Shown here piece after piece: positions 41,360 to 54,591 of a stretch of 64,000 bases of DNA (positions within the stretch are counted from its first letter, which is position 1; every line of letters starts with the position of its first letter). This DNA is from Puccinellia tenuiflora (Eukaryota; Streptophyta; Magnoliopsida; Poales; Poaceae), in NCBI GenBank assembly GCA_012064385.1, contig QRDG01001975.1, forward strand, positions 560,412 through 624,411, written 5' to 3'. The notes under the pieces are model-generated. The model saw only the letters and a program-made list of their open reading frames with translations. It had not been told where the DNA came from and made no database searches. The position numbers and the translations under genes were made by a program.

Positions 41360-44300
41360 TTAAGAGTAGAAGGGGCGGAGAAGAGCTACATTCCAAGGGC
41401 GTTTGGTCTCCTCTCCAGATCGGTCCATCCTGTTCTTCACCTGTTTCTGAGCATCTATAAGATAGTAGGCATCATTGCTCAAAGCTTTGCTCACGATAAA
41501 CGGTCCCTCCCACGGAGGTGATAGCTTGTGCATCCCGGCCGTGCGCTGCACAAGCCTAAGCACGAGGTCTCCTTCTCGGAACTTGCGAGGATTCACTTTC
41601 CGACTGTGGTAACGTCGGAGATTTTGCTGATATATCGCTGACTTGGACAACGCCAACTCTCGTGCTTCCTCAAGCAAGTCGACATCGTTTCTCGGGCTTC
41701 TCTTGCCTCTGACTCGGTATATAAAGCAACTCTCGGCGAGTCGTGCTCTATGTCGGTTGGCAGAACTGCCTCTGCTCCGTAGACCAGGAAGAATGGCGTA
41801 TAGCCGGTCGAGCGATCGGTGTAGTCCGTAGACTCCATAGTACGGCCGGGATCTCGTCCAGCCAACACCCCGGAGCACGTAACAGTGGCTCGATTAGCCG
41901 GGGTTTTATACCGGATAAGACCAGAGCGTTTGATCTTTCCACTTGCCCATTCGATTGCGGATGGGCGACCGATGCCAGGTCGAGTCGGATTCTCTTTTCT
42001 TGGCAAAACCGAGCAAAGTCTCCCTCGGCGAAATTTGTGCCGTTATCAGTGATGATGCTGTGTGGGTGCCCATATCTTAGGATAATATCCTTTAAGAACG
42101 ACACCGCTGTACGGCCATCACACTTTCTTATTGGTTTCACCTCGATCCACTTGGTGAACTTGTCCACCATCACCAGGATGTGAGTCATGTTACCTCGGGC
42201 TGGCTTGAACGGTCCCACCATGTCCAAACACCACACTGCAAATGGCCAAGTGATGGGAATAGTTTTGAGTGCCGAGGCCGGCATGTGAATCTTGTTTGCA
42301 AATCTCTGACATCCTTCACACTTCCGGACTATATCCTCTGCCTGCTGCAGAGCACTCGGCCAGTAAAACCCATATCGGAATGCTTTGGCCACAATGGCTC
42401 GGGAAGAAGCGTGATGACCGCATTCTCCCTGATGGATGTCTCGGAGAATCTTTTCTCCTTCTTCTGGTTCGACACACCGCTGGAGAACGGTGGTCACACT
42501 TCTCTTGTATAACTCTCGATTGATGATGGTGAAAGACTTGGATCGTCTCTGTATCTGCCTGGCCGAGATCTCATCACTCGGTAGGGTGCCATCTAACATA
42601 AATGTCATGATGGGTTGGGCCCATGTCGGTACCTGTCGAGTTCCGGTTTCAGGCTCATCGACCTCCATGGCTTCAACCGACATAACGGCGCTCGACATAG
42701 GCTGACGAGTCCCCGAGTCCTCCCAAAGGATTCCCGAGTTCCGCCAAGCAGCTTTCCAATTTTCCAACTCTATCCTTGAGTCCGACATAACACACGAGAC
42801 ATCCATGGGAGTCCCCGGGTCCTGCGGAGCAGTCCCCGAGTCCTGCGGCGCAGTCCCCGGGTTCAGCGGCTTGCTCCCGACGTCAACGTCCATTGGGACG
42901 ACATCGGATTCTGGATTACCCGGGATGAATATTGAGTCTGACTCGGGTGAAGGCTTAATCGACGGCTTGTGAAGATGCTCCAGAGACACTCCGGGTGGAA
43001 TGGCCTGTCGGTATGATCCAATCTTGGACAGCATGTCTGCACTTTCATTCTCGGTCCGCCGGATGTGATTGAACTCGCAGCCATCAAAGAAGCCCGAGAT
43101 CTTTTGGACATGGAACCGGTATGCCGCCATGTTGGCGTCCAGGGCGTCCCAGTTGCCCGAGGTCTGCTGAATCACCAAATCCGAGTCACCGTAACAGATT
43201 ATTCGGCGAATCCCGATTTCCTTGGCCACCTTGAGTCCGTGGATCAGTGCCTCATACTCAGCTACATTGTTGGATGCCGCGAAATGAACTTGCAGCACAT
43301 ACTTCAACTGGTCTCGCTTTGGTGAGGTGAGAACCACGCCGGCACCCAGGCCTTCTTTTACCTTGGACCCGTCAAAATGCATCCTCCAGTAATTGGGATC
43401 CGGCAGAGATGGTTCATATTCCATCTCGGCCCAGTCCACAAGAAACTCGGCCACTGCTTGAGACTTGATGGTATCTCTTCTCGCGTATTGCGGCGCATAT
43501 GCCGCCAACTCGATAGCCCACTTGGCTACTCGGCCACTTGCGTCTCGGTTGCCGATGATTTCCGAGATAGGAGCTGCACTCACCACGGTTATCGGGTGCT
43601 CCTGGAAGTAATGCTTCAATTTCTTGGCCGCCAGGTACACACCATAGGTCATCTTCTGGTAGTGTGGATAATTTTGTTTTGAGGTGGAGAGCACCTCACT
43701 CAGGTAATATACCGGCCTCTGCACGGTGGTTCCCCCTTCTTCTCTTTCTACTACCACAACGACACTGACCACACGATTGGTGGCTGCGATGTAAAGCAAC
43801 ATGGGCTCTCTTGGTAACGGCGAAGCCAGTATCGGCGCAGTGGCCAACACCTTTTTCAATTCATGGAATGCCGAGTCCGCTTGCGGAGTCCAGCTAAATC
43901 TATCAGATTTTTTCATTAGCTGGTACAAAGGTAGAGCCCTTTCTCCCAACCGACCTAGGAACCGACTCAGGGAGGCCAGGCAACCCGTGAATTTTTGGAC
44001 ATCTCGGAGGCATCTCGGTAGCCTCATATTTTCTATTGCCCGGATTTTAGTCGGATTTGCCTCGATACCTCGGCTTGACACGAGGAAACCAAGTAATTTG
44101 CCCGCCGGCACACCGAATGTACATTTATCCGGATTAAGTTTTAGTCGGAATTTTCGCAGGTTTGCGAATGTTTCTCTGAGATCATCTAACAGAGTATGCT
44201 TTTCTTTTGTTTTTATGACTATGTCGTCGACATATACTTGCACGTTTTTTCCTATCTGATCATGCAAACATTTCTGCATACAGCGCTGATACGTAGCGCC

Positions 44301-44832
44301 GGCATTTCTCAACCAAAACACATGACACGATAGCAATAAGCCCCGTACGGGGTGATAAAAGCAGTTTTTATTTGATCATCCGGGTTCAACGGGATCTGGT
44401 GAAAACCAGAGTAGGCATCCACAAAGACAACAACTGACATCCGGCCGTGGAGTCGATCACCTGATCGATCCGAGGCAACGGGAACGGGTCTTTCGGACAA
44501 GCCTTGTTCAGGTGGGTGTAGTCGATACACATGCGCCAGACAGTAGGTGCATCCAGTTCTTCCTTCTTTTTCTCTACCAGGACCGGGTTAGCTAACCAGT
44601 CCGGGTATTTCACTTCCACGACGGCATTCGACGCGAGTAACTTGGCTAACTCGTCACCCACCGCCTTCCTTCTTTCTTCGGCGAGACGCCGAGTCGGTTG
44701 CTTCACAGGCCTAGCATCTGGCCTGACATGCAGAGAGTGCTCAGCCAACTCCCTCGGAACACCCAGCAAGTCCTGACTGGACCATGCAAAGATATCCCGA
44801 TTCTCACGGAGGAAGTTGATGAGCTCGCTTTC
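41360..44832 (-). pseudogene. pol of Gypsy element 1 (RT, RNase H, second RNase H, integrase)
   Basis: Follows gag-pro in the same frame after a TAG (44833-44835). RT motifs VDAYSGFHQIPL-type and YVDDIVIKTKEKH (near 44230), RNase H, a second archaeal-type RNase H (FDGSKVKEGLGAGVVL with YGDSDLVIQQ), then integrase with a zinc-binding HHxSS...CEGCQRF and the D-D-E core (CLDMVGPFK, TDNGTNFAEGDFA, HPQSNGQVERSN). It acts in reverse transcription and integration. One-base deletions break RT near 44410 and integrase near 41806 and 41692, each relative to element 2, so no full product is expected. Confidence 0.85.
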
Positions 44833-47800
44833 CTATTTCTTGTCCAACCCGGCACCGATGATGACGGAGCGTTCCGGGTTAGCCTCGTCGATGCCGACCT
44901 TCTTCGATTCCTTCGCCGCCTGGAAGGTTGCAGTTTGCTGCGGGTTAGCCGTACTCGGCATACCGAGTTGAGATGCCTGGGCCAAAGCCACCACCTCATG
45001 GATTCTCCTTTTCTCGGCGGCAATCACCAGTGATTCGGCCAGGGATGACCCGGCTGAGGCGCACTCCATGGAACGCTTGTAGTCTCCCGAGATGGTAATG
45101 ACACCATTTGGACCCGGAAGCTTCATCTTCAGGTATGCCACGTGAGTAGACGCCATGAACTTGGCGAGTGCCGGTCTGCCGAGTAAGGCATGATACGGGC
45201 TCTCGAGATCCACGACCTCGAACAGCAGACTCTCAGTCCGGCAGTTGCTTTTGTCACCAAAGGCGACATCAACCCAAATCGTGCCCATGGGTGCATGTGA
45301 TACACCGGGCACAATGCCGTGAAAGGTGGTGCGGCTGGGCTGCATCATATTCTCGGTTATACCGAGTTTGACCATGGTATCCCGGTACATGATGTTGATG
45401 CTGCTCCCGTTATCAACGAGGACCCGGGAAAACCTGACATTGATGCTAGGCCCGACGAATGTCGGATCCAACACTAGAGCATAACCTCCTGGGTTGGGCA
45501 TGACCCTTGGATGGTCCCTGATGCTCCAGCTGATCTCATCCTCGGACCAGTACATGAATTTCGGCACCGCCGGCATAACGGCATTTACTTCCATCGCTCG
45601 CCTGTGCTGACTCTGCTTGTCATTGGGCTCGGTCACAAAGACCATGTAACTCTGGTGAGCCTCTCGGTACTGATTTTGCCGACTCGGGCCGCGTTGCTGC
45701 CGGGGTAGTTGGAGTTGTTGTTGGTGTTGGCCACTTGGTTGACATCTTCAGGCCTTGTCTGGGCGTTCACCGGGATAGCGTTCGCACCCGTGAGTGATGC
45801 GGGTCGAGTTGCCGGGCCGGTGTTCTCCTGCGGGCGCCTGTTCGGCTGCAGTTCCGGTTTGAGTGCTGAGCCGGTCTGCTGGGGTGCTTGGTGTGGTAGC
45901 TGCAGGGATCATTCGGCATCGTCCCACTGGGGCTAGCCCACTGCCTCTTGTCGCCGTTCCACGGCTTCCTCTCGCCATTCCATGGTCTTTTTTCGCCGTC
46001 CCACGGCCTCCTTCCTTCCGAGTTCTGGCCCCATGCTGGACCGTCATTCTTTTGCCTCTGGCTGCTGCCGGCACCCATCTGATCTTGGTCGATGGCAGCA
46101 ACCTGGTCTGACCCGTACCGGTAATCCGGCCTCTCTTCCCTTCTCTTTCCTCGGTAATCCGAGCGATCACCTCGCCGACCCGATCTGTCTCTGTCGACCG
46201 GGGCCAGTAAGGGCTGTGTCGGATCACCGAGCGCATAACTGTCGGCAATTGACATTGTCTCGGCCAAGGTGGCCGGCATCTCCCTCTGGAGTCTCTGCCA
46301 AGCATGGAGCCATGTCGGCATCCTTGCGCAAACCAGGCAATGGCTTGTGACTCAATCACTCCTTCACAGGAGTTCCGGATCGTGCTCCACCGGGTTAATA
46401 TTCCCGGTCGTTTCGTCTTCTCGCTGCCGACACATGGACAGCTGCTGAGGTCGATTCGGCCTCTTGTAGTGCTGGAGAAGTTGCTGACAAAAGCATCAGA
46501 GAAGTCAAGCCAGCAGTCAATACTGTTCTCCTCCAGGTTATTCAGCCAGATTCGGGCTGGTCCTTCAAGCATTTGCGGTACATACCGCACCGCCCATCTG
46601 CGACTTCCGCCGGCAATGTGCACAGCGGTGACATAGTCTGTCAGCCAGTCCTCCGGCTTGGTGCTGCCGTCATAGGTCTTGGCACCCCGAGGCAACTGGA
46701 AATTCGGCACAGGTGCCTGCTTCATGATCCGGGGTCCAAAACATGCGGGACCCGGTGGGCCTTGCTCCTCCAGCAGTTCAGACAGATAGATTCTGTCCAG
46801 CTTGTTCCGGACATCGTGTGCCGGCAACTGGCGAGTTCCCAGCCTTGCGCCGAGTGCACCCTCGGACGCCAATTCTCGGTATCTTGTGTACCCGGCCCGC
46901 TCCATGGCCGAGTAACCATCATCATATCGGTCTGCGGCCGGCTCGCATACCCGGCACCCGCTTGACGACGAGGTGGAATGGGTACCGGATACCGAGGTGG
47001 CTGACCTTGATTCGCCGGGATAACTTGGTTCTCTTCCTGCCTGCCCTGGGCGGGTCCTGACTTTCCCCGACCGGCATTGCCTTGCTCGGCTACTCTCTTT
47101 CCGGCATAGGCCGGATCGTACGCTTGTATCTGCTTGTTCTTGCCAGAGTTCACACTCTGGCCCCTGCTCCTGCCGACATACGGCGAGAGGCTTGTCCCTT
47201 GGACCCCTCCGGCTCCACCATCCGAGTGAAGGAACCGAGATCCACCCGCATCCGGGTTAGCCTTGCGATAGGCCTCGTTCTGTCGGTTAGCGACAGCCAC
47301 CAACTCATTGACTCGGTCCTGCTGCCTACTGCGAGCTTCACCGGATAAACCGGCCAACTCGGCTATGGCTGCCTCTGCCGCCCTAAGGTTCTTTCCGGGC
47401 GTGCTGTATCTCGGCTTTTCGGCCGACACATGACTAGCAGTTCTAGCAGATCTAGCTCTACCATCTCTAGCTATCTCTGCATTAAGGTCTCTACCTCGGG
47501 CACGCACCTCGTCGATGCGACTAACTGTGTTTGCTGCCGGAGTAAAACCATGAGCCGAGTTATACTCACGCATTGATATGTCGAACTCCTGCCTGACTCG
47601 GGCCACCTCCTGGGCTTCTCGGAGTATCTCCTGGCGCTGCTGCTCCAACTCCGCCTGAGTCAGAGCAACATCTGCACCCGGTGCGACTGGCGTTGCCAGC
47701 TTCTGAATCGCGTCCTGAAGAGGACTCGGCGTCACCGGCACGCTGGATGTGCTGGCCTGTGCCGCACGGTTCTCCGGTTTCTCCAAGGGCGGACGCCCTG

Positions 47801-47875
47801 TTCTTGCCGACCTGGTGCCGGGGTCAGCCTCGCCCGCCACGGCTTTGCCGCACCGACACCCGGGGCGGTCATCAT
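44833..47875 (-). pseudogene. gag-pro of Gypsy element 1
   Basis: Same protein as in element 2 but split by frameshifts into segments 46722-47875, 45748-46905 and 44833-45645. The gag core around GPARIWLNNLEENSIDCWLD is readable. The protease motif VLVDNGSSINIMY lies near 45395-45425. A missing G near 47850 and further indels near 46200, 46460 and 45700 disrupt the frame. The start chosen is the ATG at 47875 (MMTAPG), the first in-frame Met shared with element 2. Confidence 0.8.
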
Positions 47876-48180
47876 GACTTCCACGCAACTAGCGGGGCGA
47901 GCGGTACGCCGGCCGCGAGCTGCGCAGACTGCGGGTGGATCCGCTCCCAGCTGCACCCTTTCGGGGAACCTGCAAGGGACCTCGGTGGCGACGTAGACCG
48001 TGAGCGCGCCGAAGTCGATGAGGCATCCGTTCCGGGGCAGTGGCCTGCTGCCGAAACAGCCTGCGTTGTCGGATGACGTTGAGGGAGCCGAATCTGTGGA
48101 CAAGGCCACAGACCACACGCTCACCCGACGCGATGATGGAGCCCGTCCGGATGTAAACTCCAGCCAGCGCCGCTGCTGGC

Positions 48181-48198
48181 CCCACGGTGGGCGCCAAC
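48181..48198 (-). promoter_or_regulatory. Primer binding site of Gypsy element 1
   Basis: Minus strand TTGGCGCCCACCGTGGGG directly follows the LTR end (CACGACA). TGGCGCCCACCGTGGGGC is a common Gypsy PBS in grasses. Repeated at 62222-62239. Confidence 0.75.
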
Positions 48199-48861
48199 TG
48201 TCGTGGTGGTGTCACGGCAGATGCCATAGATGGCTTGATTTGTGGGGCCGATGGACGCTGGAGGCACCCGGGGAGGGCTTGCGCACACGACACGCACACG
48301 AAGAACACAACTCAAACACACACACGGTTTTACCCAGGTTCGGGGCTCTCGTGAGGAGATAACACCCCTACTCCTGCCTATATGATCGATATAATGGATT
48401 ACACTATTACAAGCTGCTCCTTGAGCTATATGCAACGAACAGCAGGTTCCAAGCTCCTACCGAGTCTCGGGCTGCTCTCTGGCTCTCTACTAGCTACTAA
48501 GAAACGAGCAAGTGTTTACATGCACGTGCGTCCGTGTAAGAGGAGCCCCTGGTGCTCCTTATAAAGGGAAGCCCAGGGCACAAGTTAGGGCTGACATCAG
48601 TGCTGGCGTAGTCCGGACTGTAGCCACGCCCGGTCCTCTGACCGCTTCCGTCACCGCGCCGTGGCACGTCCCATCTGTCTCCTCCAGACACTGCTCCCTG
48701 GTACCGCTTCGGTCAGCGGCATGGAGGTCAGTCACTCTGGTCAAGTGGCCTCGTCCCATCGTGCAAGTGGCTCTGCGTCCTGACCCGTGATTGTAGGGAC
48801 AAGACCTGCCCCTTGACCACGGCCCGAGTAAGCTTCTTATTCGGCACAGGCATGCCGAATT
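48199..48861 (-). repeat. Gypsy LTR 2a, truncated at the N
   Basis: Begins TGTCGTGG next to the PBS of element 1 and matches LTR 1 up to ATGCCGAATT, then stops at the N. About 225 bp of LTR are missing from this copy. Confidence 0.85.
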
Positions 48862-48862
48862 N
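48862..48862. other. Single N joining two overlapping LTR pieces
   Basis: Left of the N the sequence covers LTR positions 1 to about 660; right of it the sequence restarts at about LTR position 110. About 550 bp of LTR is therefore present twice across one N. Confidence 0.85.
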
Positions 48863-49630
48863 CTCAAACACACACACGGTTTTACCCAGGTTCGGGGCTC
48901 TCGTGAGGAGATAACACCCCTACTCCTGCCTATATGATCGATATATATGGATTACCACGGTATTACAAGCTGCTCCTTGAGCTATATGCAACGAACACAG
49001 CGTCCTAGCTCCTACCGAGTCTCGGCGCTGCTCTCTGCTTTCTTTCTAGTTACTAAGGAAACGAGCAAGTGTTTTAGCGTGCATGCGTGGTCCCGTAAGA
49101 GGAGCCCCTGGTGCTCCTTATAAAGGGAAGCCCAGGGCACAAGTAGGGCTGACATCAGTGCTGGCGTAGCCGGACTGTAGCCACGCCCGGTCCTCTGACC
49201 GCTTCCGTCACGCGCCGTGGCACGTCCCATCTGTCTTCCTCCACACACTGCTCCCTGGTACCGCTTCGGTCAGCGGCATGGAGGTCAGTCACTCTGGTCA
49301 AGTGGCCTCGTCCCATCGTGCAAGTGGTTCTGCGTCCTGACCCGTGATTGTAGGGACAAGACCCCTTGACCACGGCCCGAGTAAGCTTCCTTATTCGGCA
49401 CAGGCATGCCGAATTCCAAGTAACTCGGTTTCGCCTGCCCTGCACATAAGAAGAACAAAGAACAATCCGACATATAACTTACATGATCCGACATAACCAT
49501 ATGTCGGTTTAACCATGACTCGGTCAGCTCCGAGTAAGCCGGTACAGTTATGTCGGTTTCTGTGCTCCGGTCAACTCCGAGTCAACCCTTATATCGGCAC
49601 CTTGCCCCTATTCGGGGGTTGCCCCCGACA
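48863..49630 (-). repeat. Gypsy LTR 2b, truncated at the N
   Basis: Starts inside the LTR (CTCAAACACACACACGG) and runs to GCCCCCGACA at 49630. It is followed by the same PPT-side sequence as LTR 1, so it serves as the 3' LTR of element 2. Confidence 0.85.
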
Positions 49631-50723
49631 TTAGTCCCCGAAGCTGGCGCGGTCCTGCAGCCTCGGATGGAGGGCCACGGCAGGTTTACCCGAAAAACCA
49701 GTATCCTTAACTGATCTCCGACATAACATATGCCGGCGAAAATCATATGTCGGAAAGCACTTTGTAACCCTACTTGATATATCACCTTATGTCGGATCAT
49801 TCCGACTTCACAGGGGAAAACCCCTTAACTCCTCCGAGTCATCGGCTTGCTACGTGGCAGAGCGTCTCTGTCCAACGCCTCGATCATCGTGCACGGATGG
49901 CATGCCACAGGCATGCGTGCCACCTGCGACGTCGGTCGTCTCGGCCACTGTGCCCACGTAAGCACTCAAGTGCACCCTTGACCGTGCGTGCGTCTCCTCG
50001 GGTCTCGCCCGATCGTGTGTACCGCCCTTGGACTGTTGGCCTCCTGTGGCCTCCCGTGTGGCCGATCGTGCGGCGGTTACGCCGCACGGGAATCGTGCCC
50101 AGATCGTGGGGTGGTAACCTCTCGCCCGTTACGAATCGTGCGCAGTAACTTCCGCACGCACGATCTCCTCCGCCGTAAATAAATAGGAGGAGCAGGGCAA
50201 CTCTTTTCCCCCTCCCCGCATTCACTCATCCTCTTCCTCGCTCCCTCGTCCTTCTCGCTCTCCAGTGCACGCAGCACAGAGCCGTCGCCGCCGCACGGAA
50301 TCACGTACGTCGACGAGCCGCCACCGGACAACGCGCAGAACGCTGCGGTTGCCTTCCTCGCCGCCGCCGTACAAGCACGTCGCAGCGGTAAGTTCTTCTC
50401 CTCTTCCCCTTTGCGCATTGGCGCCCGGCATCTACGGGCATCCCCTTCTTCTTCCCTTGTTCTTGTTTCTTGTTCTTGCCTTTGTTCCTCACCGCGGCGA
50501 CGCATCGCGCGCCGCCGGTGACCTCGCGGCCGTGGTTGCGGTGTGCCGCCGGCGGGTTAGCCGCCACGGCATCTCTTTCCTTCCTCTCTTCCTCTCCTTT
50601 AGATCTAGCATTTGTTTGCCTCTTCGTACATTTTCCTCTCTTCTTTCCGTTTGCATTATGGCACATCTCGCTCACCGCCGCGGTGAACCCTTTTGATTGC
50701 AGATCTCGGTCTTTCCCATCAAG

Positions 50724-52587
50724 ATGTCGGACGACGCCGCCCTCGAGGTGATTGACTCGGTTGAGGAGACCACCGTGGAGGGATCCACTCGGGCCTCCTG
50801 GGAAGGCTCTGATGTCGGACGAGCCGAGATTGACTGGTTGGTCCGGATGCGACGGATCCCGCCCGGAGTTGAGTGCCGAATGCCCGGCACCGAGACTACG
50901 CCGAGTCTCAGGATGGCGAACGAGTCGTCTTCGTCGCGCACTTCGAGCGGGGATTCGGACTACCCGCCAGTGTGTTCTTCCGAAACTTCCTCGATAGTTT
51001 CGGTCTCCAGCCTCACCATCTACCGGCCAACGCCATCACCACCTTATCCTCCTTCGCCTCCTTCACCGAGGGTTATCTCGGTCTCAAGGCCAGCGTCCGC
51101 GCATGGTCCAAGTACTTCGGATTCCGGAAGCAAGTTATTCCGAATCCTGCCGACCCGCCGCCCCAAGGTGATGACCCAGTGGGGCCGCCACGGTCACCTC
51201 GGCGCGGCTCCATCTTCCCCCGGATCAACGGCCTGGAGTCATGCCGGAAATGGCAGCGCTCCTTCTTCTACGTGAAGAACTCGACCGACGTCGACAAGAT
51301 CAACTTGCCGGATTTCGTCATCGGCCCCCCCACGCAGCTCAACTGGGGGTACAATCCAACCGACAAGACCGAGGTCAACCAGATCCACGAAGTCGTGGGA
51401 CAGCTCCGAGCAGAAGGGTTAACGCCGACGATCTGTTGGCGACATTCATCAGCCGCCGGGTCTCACCTCTTCAGCGCCGAGTCCACAAGATTTGCCACAT
51501 GAGTGGCCCTCTTGACCCGACTCGGACAAGCACGGTCGAGCTGACCAAGGCCCAGATCCGGCAGCGGGTCAAGGCCATAGCTCGGACGAGGATGACGGAG
51601 GAGTGGGAGTGGGGAATAGAACCTTACAGCCGGAACAACCTTCCGCCCCAGGTAAGCGACTTGCACCGACATAACTTTCCTACCGACACAAATTTTTAAG
51701 TCGGTTCCCTTTTTATACTCGGCCTTAATCTTTCTCCGTTTCCATTGTTCAGAGATTCGAGCGGCAAAAGAAGGAGGACGGCCGGGATCCGGCTGCCAAA
51801 TGGGGTCCAGACCGGGTCGAAGCTGACTCGGTGGACCCGGATAACGACGACAACATGCCGATCCCTGATGTCGGCACAATTCCTGTCGGCACAGTTCCTG
51901 TCACCGGTAAGGCTCGCGTCCGAGATTGGTCAGATGATGATGATGACGACTGTCGGATTCTAGAGGTAGAAGATCCTCTCCCGGTTTCGTTTGCTTACCC
52001 GGTGCCCTCGCCCTCAGCTGACGCGGACGACCAGGTGCTCGAGGTGGAGCCCCTCGCCACGGGACCCAAGGGCGCAGTTCGGAAACGCCCAGCAGCTGCT
52101 TCTGCCAGTGCCGGAACATCCGGCGCTCCCGCGAAGAAAGGCGAGTAAAGACTGCGGCGAAGCGCCGCGAGCGCCCAGTCACTAAGGGGTAAGACTCCCC
52201 TTTCACCGACATAACCTTATATGCTTAGCCGTATTTACTTTTCTCCCTCTGACGATATACCCTGCTGTTTGCCTTGCAGCTCCGCCCCTCTGGAGATTCC
52301 AACCGAGCCCACCGACTCGGATCGCCAGGACTCCGACTCCACCTCGGCCGGACGATACAAGGCTGCCGAGTCCGCCACGGACCAGCCCGATAGTGCCTCC
52401 AACAGTTCCGGGATCCGGGACCGGAGAGGCCGAGTCGGTGGCGACCGACACATCCAAGAATCTCGGGGCCAGTACATCGGCCCCCGAAACAGAGAAGACT
52501 GCGGCTCCAGAAGATTCGGCCCTCCGAGTCAGCCGCAGCAAGAACCGCCACAACCGCAACAGCAACACAACCGCAACACAACAGCAA

Positions 52588-52619
<32 letters not shown>

Positions 52620-54591
52620 CAGCAGCGCAGCACAGCCAGAGACAGCACAGCTGCGACCGCAGCCCAACCCGCTCCGACACAACCGCCACGGCCATCGTCT
52701 AAGTCGAAATCCACATCGACATCCACGGCCAAGCCAACACCTCCACCGACACAAACGACGGCCAAGCCAACGCCGGCACCGGCACAACCGCAGCCACGGC
52801 CACAAACATCCAAGGCTCCAGTTCCAGCAACCGGGGAAACAACCGGAAAGGCACTGGTGACGACGGTGTCGGCTAATCCGGAGCGACAGCTGGTGGTGCC
52901 GGCGAGCCGCGGGACACCCCCAGTGTATTAACCAGCATACCACTGACTGGGTGCACGCCCCGGTGCGAACCGACAGCGGAAAAAGCCTGGGCTCCCTCGA
53001 GCACTACAACACGGAGTGGAACGCCGCCGACATGGGCGAAGTGAGCTCGAGGCCACCCGCGAGCCAAATCCTCTCAGAACATCCGGCGAGTCCGAGTCTG
53101 GTTGGCCAAAAGATGGCCGCAGTAAAATCTGCCCTTTTCGCCGCCGACCAAGCAGCCGCGGTAAGCTACGCCGAGTAAATATAACTCGGTTTGTCCTTCT
53201 TTAATTCATATGTTATCCATCCCCAGTCCCCGAGATTCGGGTCGAGTGACTGAAACTCGGCTGAGTAAAGATAACTCGGGCTGAATCTTTATCAATAACA
53301 TTAATATTCTTTCTTTCAGATCTGCATGACCAAGCGCACGCAGGTGCACCGCAAGCTTCTGCTGGCCCACAAAAGCCTCTCCGATAAGCATAAGTTGCTG
53401 CGAGCCAAGCTGGACCAAATAGCTGACTCGGCGCTCAAGGTCGAAGGCCTGGAGAAACGGATCTCGGAAACCGAGTGTAAGCCATACTTTGCCCTTTCAA
53501 TTTGCACTTGCATCAGTCTGCTCCTTCTAACACTTGCTACCTCGACACAGCCGCACATAAGGAGCGCGAGCTTGCTCACCAGGCCGAGCTGGAGAAAAAT
53601 CAGGAGGAGATATCCCGGCTGAAGGCCGAGCTGGAGCTAACTCGGAGTCAGGCCGCCGAGTCGGAGAAGGGCGCTACCGAGGAAAAGCGGCTCCGAGTCG
53701 AGGAACCCGGAAACTCCAGGAGTCGCTTGCCGAATCTCAGTCTGAGGCTACCTCGGCCAAGAGCGAGCTTCAAACTCTGCAGGCCAAGATCAAACAGTGG
53801 CTGGTGACATCTCCAAGATAAACTCCGAGATGGACAGTAAGCTCTCTTCCCCTCTGCCTTATTCCTTCTTTCATCTTTCTTCATCTCAAATAACACATTG
53901 TGGCGTTAGCCATTCCTTACTCAGAGCGCTTCCCCCACACCAAGGCTGCCGCGGACAAGGGCGCTGCCGAGCAACGGTTCGAGAAGATCCAAGGGGGCCC
54001 TATCTCGGCCGACTGGGATATGGATGCCCACTTGGCGGCGCTGAAGGCTCGCTTGGGGCCGATGAGATTAATCGGGATGAACCTCCTCACAGCTGCCATC
54101 CGAGCATACAACGTCCTCTGGCCCGGGAGTGAAGCCCCTCTGGTTGTTGACGAGCTAGCCACATGCCTGCTGGCCTCCGAGGCAAGGCTTGATGACTGGC
54201 GTTCGTCCGCCGCCCGAGTCGGAGCGGATGAAGCGATGATGTACGTGCTGTCTTGGTACGAAGGGCTCGATCTCAACAAGCTCCAGACTCTGCGCGACGG
54301 GTCAAAGTGGCTCACTGACCCGGATCACATTCGGCGTCGCCAGGAATTTGCCATGCCCTTATCCAGTATGCCCCGGTGCACTCCTTTGTCGCTGGCGACC
54401 GGGTTCCCCAATCCGAGGAGATCCCGGATGAAGGAGACGAAGGAGAGGACGAGGCCGTCGACGAAGAGATCGCAGCAGACGCTCCGCCCGAGTCAGCCAC
54501 CGGCACCGCTACCGGGTCCCCCGCCGAGGAAACCGCAGCCGAGACTCCAGCCTCTCCTTCTGCACAAAAAACCTCGGATGCTGCTGCCTGA
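50724..54591 (+). pseudogene. Spliced antisense gene of Gypsy element 2
   Basis: Exon borders match element 1: 50724-51651, 51753-52188, 52280-53160, 53320-53476, 53551-53836 and 53910-54591, all with GT-AG sites. Exon 1 is frameshifted (near 50910, 51165-51195, 51340-51365 and 51425 against element 1). Exon 3 has a reduced, frame-shifted CAA/CAG tract, and exon 6 loses frame near 54352. Conservation of every splice site while frames are lost through small indels argues for a real spliced gene that has recently decayed, or for sequence errors. The protein would have the same domain, basic region, Gln-rich region and coiled coil as in element 1. Confidence 0.65.

Larger units (their letters stand above)
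34823..48861 (-). mobile_element. Gypsy element 1, Tat lineage, tandem left copy
   Basis: LTR (34823-35709), plus-strand antisense gene, spacer repeats, pol and gag-pro on the minus strand, a primer binding site and part of the second LTR (48199-48861). Order of domains (gag, PR, RT, RH, a second archaeal-type RNase H, INT) and an antisense gypsy-type-transposon gene between INT and the 3' LTR fit the Tat lineage of plant Ty3/Gypsy. It differs from element 2 by many single-base indels. The flank left of 34823 (agctt) does not match the flank right of 63133 (gcgta). Confidence 0.85.
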
